Below, piece by piece: positions 58,924-64,000 of a stretch of 64,000 nt of DNA. Both the position numbers and the translations under genes were made by a program. The stretch lies in NCBI GenBank assembly GCA_037179385.1, contig CM074187.1, positions 8,371,450-8,435,449 on the forward strand, given 5' to 3'. This stretch comes from Holothuria scabra (lineage: Eukaryota > Echinodermata > Holothuroidea > Aspidochirotida > Holothuriidae). Numbering within the stretch: position 1 is the first letter of the stretch; every line of letters starts with the position of its first letter. The notes under the pieces were generated by a model. The model made no database searches. It had not been told where the DNA came from and saw only the letters and a program-made list of their open reading frames with translations.

Positions 58924-60530
58924 CATTTGGGGAAAGATTTTTGATAGGAAACAATTATAATATATCCAGAATATTTCGAGCGACACCTTGCATTCACCCA
59001 GCTCTCCGGCATAGAAAAATTGGATATGTTCCTCTAATTTGCCAAAAATTTCAGAGGCCCCCAAACTGTAATGTTTTTCCATTATATTGGTCAAAAAGTG
59101 CAACTGAAGACCAATGTGCGACAGGTAAGGCAAATGTTGCGTTAGAAATCATTGATTCTCATGGGAAAAGTTTATTATCCTGTATATTCCTTAAAAATCA
59201 ATCTCTCCAATCCATAGAGCCAATGGAATGCAAACGAAAAGTCAACTTTGTGGTTCAAAGTTACATTAAAGGCACTATATAATACGCAGTGGAGGCGATA
59301 CGGGGTGGACAAAAGGGGAATTTTGTCCCTGCCGTCCCTCCCTCACTTACCTTTCCCGAGTTAGTTCAGTAAGGAGTTTGGTTAACCGAACAAAAAATAA
59401 ATAATGCACCTCTTCTGAGACTTAATTTTTAATCCAGAGATATATACTAAAACCTCAGCCTTCCATGGCGTCTCCCCTTGGAATGAGCCCTTTAGGTTCG
59501 GTTTTGCGCTGCTCTCCAAAGTTTGTGACCCCAAACATTTTACTTTGTTTCCCCATAATTTGCCCCCCCCCCCCCCCCCCATTTGACATTCTGGCGCAGT
59601 CACTAATAAGACGGTATGGCACTGAGACTGGGAGCGAGTGAAAATTCTTAGAAGTGCGCTGAACACTGAGTTCTAATATTAGCAATGAACATGTCAAATG
59701 AGAGATAAGGATGCATGGGACATCGACTTGGTGGAATCGTATCTACGACCTCCTACAACCCCCTCCGTCTCTCCCCCTTAATCCCGCATACGGACCTGGG
59801 AAGGAAAAGAGTGTGGGTTTACAAAAAATCTTAGAAGCGAGGTGAGAGACAGCCTACAAGACCTACACACCGTCCTTCCTTCAACAAAAACGATAACAGA
59901 CGAACATGTAGAAAAATTGTGTGAAAGGACAAATAATTACGTCTTATTTCTGAAAATAGAAAATATGTCGTTTGAACCCACGGATCGGTCCCCGTTTTAC
60001 TATGTACGCGTGATTGGTTACATTGTGGTATACAAGGCCACATGATCTATCTCACATGAGTGAAAACAAAGGCCAGTTTAAAAATAAAAACACACAACAA
60101 ACCTTCATAAAATAATATATCTGGCAATTTGCCAACACCGTGCCATGAGGCTATCGCGATGAGTGAATTATGAACTTTTGACATTTTTCAGTTTATTGAT
60201 GACATGCACTTTAATCAGGGGGTGCTAGAGAGCTCACTGCTTTAATTCAGAAAACAAGCTCCATGATGCAAGGAAATGCTATGCCGTGACTGCTCCTCGA
60301 ATGATAAATTATTGTCAATTAAGTAAACATGGTCGGTAAGTGGTGCTAAAGATGGGGCAAGGGGTATACCAACCGCGTAGGTTGAACTAGTTCACCATCG
60401 TCGGGAGCCCTTATTGGCGGGTACGCTAAACACTGTACTTCTATCGTTGGTGACCGCTCATTTTGACCGTTTCCTTGAATCAGGGAGCCTGCTTGAATTA
60501 ACTATCGGTATCGGGTGGGGGGTGGGGGGG
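58924..60530. other. Intergenic sequence
   Basis: Short open frames at 58941-59282 and 59842-60045 show no recognised domain. A C-run lies at 59565-59580 and G-runs near 60515-60530. No gene can be supported. Confidence 0.35.
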
Positions 60531-60835
60531 TCACTCTAAAAACAAAAGATAAATTTGAAACCACTTTCTAATAAAGTGTGAATTCACTCAAGTAGAGTTT
60601 TAATTATCTCCAAGAACAGTGAAAGTCACTCCAAGAACAGTGAAATTCACTTCAGGAAGAGTAAAAATTCACCTTTAAAGAGTGCCCGCAAAGGACATCC
60701 TCGTTAAAGTGAAGGCTTGAACGGGCACTTTATCAAGAGCAAAACTTTGCTCTTTTGCAGCGAAATTAATAGCTTTCACCTATGCTTTCACTCTTCTAAC
60801 GAAAGAAATTTCACGCTTTTTTATTTTTAGAGTGT
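60531..60835. repeat. CACTCTA-ended MITE, copy 1
   Basis: It starts CACTCTAAAAAC and ends TTTTTAGAGTG. The interior is filled with short repeats of the type CACTCCAAGAACAGTGAAA and AAGAGTGCCYGC. Confidence 0.7.
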
Positions 60836-60914
60836 TTATTGAACCAATTTCTACTACCACGTTTCATAAAAATAAAAATAATTAGGCTAACCCGGCAATT
60901 TTTTAAGGTCGATA

Positions 60915-61100
60915 ATTCACTCCAAGCAGATTGAAAATTTACCCTTCAACGAGTGTCGCAGGGACCACTGTTTCTTAAGAGTGATTTCGGAGTAAATTTC
61001 ATTCTTCGTGAATTTCTGCTCTTTTGGAGTGAACTTTATACATAGCTTTCCCTGCGAAATTTGTGTGGGCGAAATTTCACTCTTTTCCTTCTAGAGTGTA
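60915..61100. repeat. CACTCTA-ended MITE, partial copy 2
   Basis: The interior TTCACTCCAAGCAG...GAGTGTCGCAGG...GCTCTTTTGGAGTG and the right end CTTCTAGAGTGTA are present. No clear left end was found. Confidence 0.6.
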
Positions 61101-61440
61101 TATACACTCTAAAACAGAGAATTGAACTTGATCACGCCCTAACACAGGGAAAAGTGTGAATGCACTCCATTAGAGTGTTGTTTCACTCCAAGATTAGTGA
61201 AATGCACTCCACAGAGAGTGAAATTTGTCCCAAGAAGAGTAAAAATGCACTCTTCAAAGAGTGCCTGCAGTGAATCATGATCCCAGCCTTTTTTTTTCTT
61301 TTCAGAAAAGCCATGTGGGCACTGCATTAAGAGTGAAACTTCGCTCTTCTTATTGGAGTGAATATCTGCTCTTTTGTAGCTAATTTTTTAACATTCACTC
61401 ATAACGAGTGAACTTTTGCCTTTTTTTCTTGTAGAGTGTA
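61101..61440. repeat. CACTCTA-ended MITE, copy 3
   Basis: It starts TATACACTCTAAAAC and ends TTGTAGAGTGTA. Its start abuts the end of copy 2 with TA-rich junctions, as expected for a TA-target element. Confidence 0.7.
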
Positions 61441-63592
61441 TGTGGCTTATGGTATCCCTGAGCATTTTTTCGCTCCCTCAATTTCTCCATTATTGCTTGT
61501 AATAGATATAGTTTCCTGTACCTACAAATTTCCGTACTCATGGCTCTGCGCACACTTCTACAATACAATTTTTTTGATACCTCTAAGAGTTTAAATCCAT
61601 GTAAAGCAGAATAAACGTTTTCTTAAGTTTGTGGTTGTATATAACAAAGTCCTCCTCCTTCACTTTACCAAATCCTTAAGTAGTTCTTTGAGATGTAAGG
61701 TGTTGGGCGTTCGCCGCGCTCACCCCATTAGTCGAAAAAGAGTGAAGAGGAAAATGAAAAATAGAAAACGAGGAAAGATCCCAGTGAAAAGACGAAGGGA
61801 GAAAATAAGAAAATGGAATATAACGAAAGGAGCGATGGTAAAGCAAGGAGGTGTTTCTGGTGCCCTCTCTGTGTAAAGTGCCTAAGTGCCTGCAATGTTT
61901 GTGTTAACAAGAATTGTTGAGACTTCAGGGTAACAAACATTAGGTTGTAGGCTAAATGGTCTTTCGTCAACGGCGTTTTCCTCAAATTTGCTCTGCATGA
62001 TTCACTCGAAGTTTGCTAGCGAGATTCTTTCTTCTGGCTATTTATTTGAAAGAGTTCCACTAGGGAGCTGAAGGGTCGGGCATGCGCGGTGCAACTACAA
62101 GGTCATTAAGTTTGAGAGCAAAGACCGGTCAGTCAGTCATCTCTGATGATATTTACGAGGAGAGTTGGGGACCCCCCCCCCAAAAAAAAGGAATATCTAA
62201 AGTCATGAGTATACGTAGTCATATTACAATTCAAGGAAGTACAATAAACTTGAGTTGAGCGTGAGGTCACGATGTGATTTCACGTGAGTTCACCAGGTAG
62301 ACCGGATTCGTCTGTAAGCCCCCCCCCCCCAAAAAAAAAGCCAAAGAAAAACAAAAAGCAGAAGAAAAAAGAACATGCATACACACTAACATTGACGGGC
62401 ATATACACAAAAACATATTTGGGGTGGGGCTTTGTGTACGCCGTATCTTTGATAGTCATCTGCACACCACAATGTTACCGGTATATTTTGTTTATTCCAT
62501 AGAGCAGGATAATATCCTATTATCCTTCTCTATGGTTTATTCCGCCTGTTATATTTTCAATTTGCCTGGGTTATTGGGCGGGGCAAGGCGATATTTTGTC
62601 CCCAATTATTTCATTGGGGGCATTTCCACCCCTGCCCCCAGGATCGACGCCCTTGATATCAAAATAATCCAGCATAAGATCCTCATATGGACAAGGTCCA
62701 AACAGCTCTCGTCCAAACAAAAAGCTTGTGCTTAAGTCGAGGGTGAGCATGGAAGTCGTGTAAAAGTGAAGGGATCAATGACTGGAACGAATCCATGCTT
62801 TGGGAAAATTCCGGTTTGCCTGTTGGTTGAGATCAAATAATTAAGCATTCTGCAAAGCATTGACTGATTGATATTGCATGAAATGATAATGTAAGGAAAG
62901 GTGTCTCACCTTAATAGGTATGTGTTAATTCCTCTTTCAAGATGTGTAAGTCTTAGAAATTATTGGCTCCAAAACTTGAAAATGAAGGAACTGACACTTT
63001 TACGTTTTAACTATTGTAATTTTGTAGCTGATCTCCAAATAGACTTTTCAATAGGCTATTGGCGTAAAAAGTGCATTAAATCGCACTCATTGCCCGCGTT
63101 TTTCGGACATTTGCTTTTAGATACCAGTTAGAGCAGTAAAATTGCCCAGATTAATACTTGTACACCATATTAAACGAAATACATCAACGAAGGAAGAAAC
63201 GGAAGCTAGTAATAGGGAAAGGAGACTAGAAATGGAAAGATCATTTTACATTCCTTCTCGGGCAAGAGATAGTTTCCTTACTCTATGGCAAAGAATCGAA
63301 AAAACGCAATTGTTTCTCTTGAAGAAATTCTGCTCTGAAAAATTTATGTCACCATGAGACACTTTAACTTCCCTCTAACCTAACCTAAAGGTTGATACGT
63401 TGTGTGTTAACATACATGCCTACCGTATATGTATCAAATAGCTACTGAATTTTAAGTCTTCTGCTAAATAAGTTTTTAATATTTGAGAGACGTTGGCCTA
63501 TTAAAAACAAATTAAGACAAATTAAGGACAAACTACTCCAAATTTTCTGTTTTTTACAAAGGGAACAAATAAAAGGTTTTCTTCCTTAGTGT
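61441..63592. other. Intergenic sequence
   Basis: C/A homopolymer blocks lie at about 62171-62190 and 62320-62338. Short frames have no recognised content. A hairpin at 62497-62535 is listed separately. Confidence 0.35.
62497..62535. repeat. Short near-perfect palindrome (GGATAATA hairpin), second site
   Basis: CCATAGAGCAGGATAATA, a three-base loop, then the complement with one mismatch. It shares AGAGCAGGATAATA with the hairpin at 18394. Confidence 0.8.
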
Positions 63593-63646
63593 TGGGGCAG
63601 TTAGCTCAGCCAGGGTTCGAGATTCCGGATTCGCTCCACAGTTGAC
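63593..63646 (+). pseudogene. Degenerate tRNA-like sequence
   Basis: GGGGCAGTTAGCTCAGCC has an A-box look and GGTTCGAGATTCC a B-box look, but they lie too close together for a full cloverleaf. It is probably a deleted tRNA copy or SINE head. Confidence 0.4.
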
Positions 63647-64000
63647 ACAAGAATATATGGAAAGTTTCTCAGATAGAAGTAAATGATTCGATGTTGATTT
63701 ATTTGATGTCTCGAGAATTTACAGATAATGAAAAAAATGAGAAAGACTACATGCTGGTATATTAGCCTGATACAGATACATGTTTACAAGTCAGTAGCGG
63801 TTTAACGAGTGTTGCAGGACACACCCCTTGAACTAAAACTAAATCTCAGGAAGTCTCCAACTATGGGATACGCATTCTGAATGGATGGAAGTGAGATGCC
63901 AACAGAATTGACCAGTTGCGGAAGGGTATGGAACTAGCCAGACTAAGTGTCGTGTGCAATGTCTAACTTTAATGTAAATGAGGGTATTGCACCATAACTA
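63647..64000. other. Window end, no feature seen
   Basis: No gene or repeat is recognised. Confidence 0.35.

Noticed and set aside
61631..61876. Arg/Lys-rich 81-codon frame resembling a basic protein
   Set aside because: It comes from purine-rich low-complexity sequence and has no supporting context.

Overview
This window is eukaryotic genomic DNA, AT-rich and dense in repeats. One host gene is split into short exons with canonical GT-AG introns of roughly 1 to 5 kb. LINE relics, MITEs, a tRNA-derived SINE and a Polinton/Maverick surround it. The mix suggests a marine invertebrate, possibly a deuterostome, but nothing here fixes the species. CpG looks scarce across the gene and its 3' side (about 1 to 36.7 kb) and commoner from about 37.6 kb onward, which is what gene-body methylation in invertebrates would leave.

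Region 1 to 37 kb. The plus strand carries ten consecutive exons (1560 to 30855) joining in one open frame of 391 codons including the stop: the 3' part of a gene for a single-pass, cysteine-containing, N-glycosylated type I membrane protein. I do not recognise the family. The introns hold CR1/L2-like and Tx1/L1-like LINE fragments, a complete 1.3-kb non-autonomous hAT element with an 8-bp target duplication, several MITE families (one nested insertion, one inverted pair) and short tandem repeats. The DNA after the stop looks like long 3' UTR or flank.

Region 37.4 to 51.2 kb. A tRNA-derived SINE is followed by a terminal repeat whose inverted partner lies 13.5 kb away, with TTA on both sides (Harbinger-like). 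Between these ends lie a dispersed satellite built from 150-bp units carrying nuclear-receptor-type half-sites, and a complete-ended 9,644-bp Polinton (40413 to 50056). The Polinton has inverted repeats of 534 and 474 bp, AG...CT termini and a perfect 6-bp duplication, AGCGTT. Its genes all lie on the minus strand in the order DNA polymerase B, packaging ATPase, two small conserved-looking proteins, DDE integrase, penton-like minor capsid protein, pVI/pX-like basic protein, major capsid protein and adenain-like protease. Polymerase, integrase and penton genes are broken. The inverted repeat includes the last part of the protease gene, and its other copy replaces the polymerase N-terminus, so the inner repeat boundary arose by rearrangement.

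Region 51.2 to 64 kb. A small fold-back element, a degraded Tx1/L1-like LINE 3' end, an uninterrupted CTTT tract of about 490 bp, a CR1/L2-like LINE fragment on the minus strand, more SINE and MITE copies, a cluster of CACTCTA-ended MITEs and a degenerate tRNA-like sequence. I see no host gene here.
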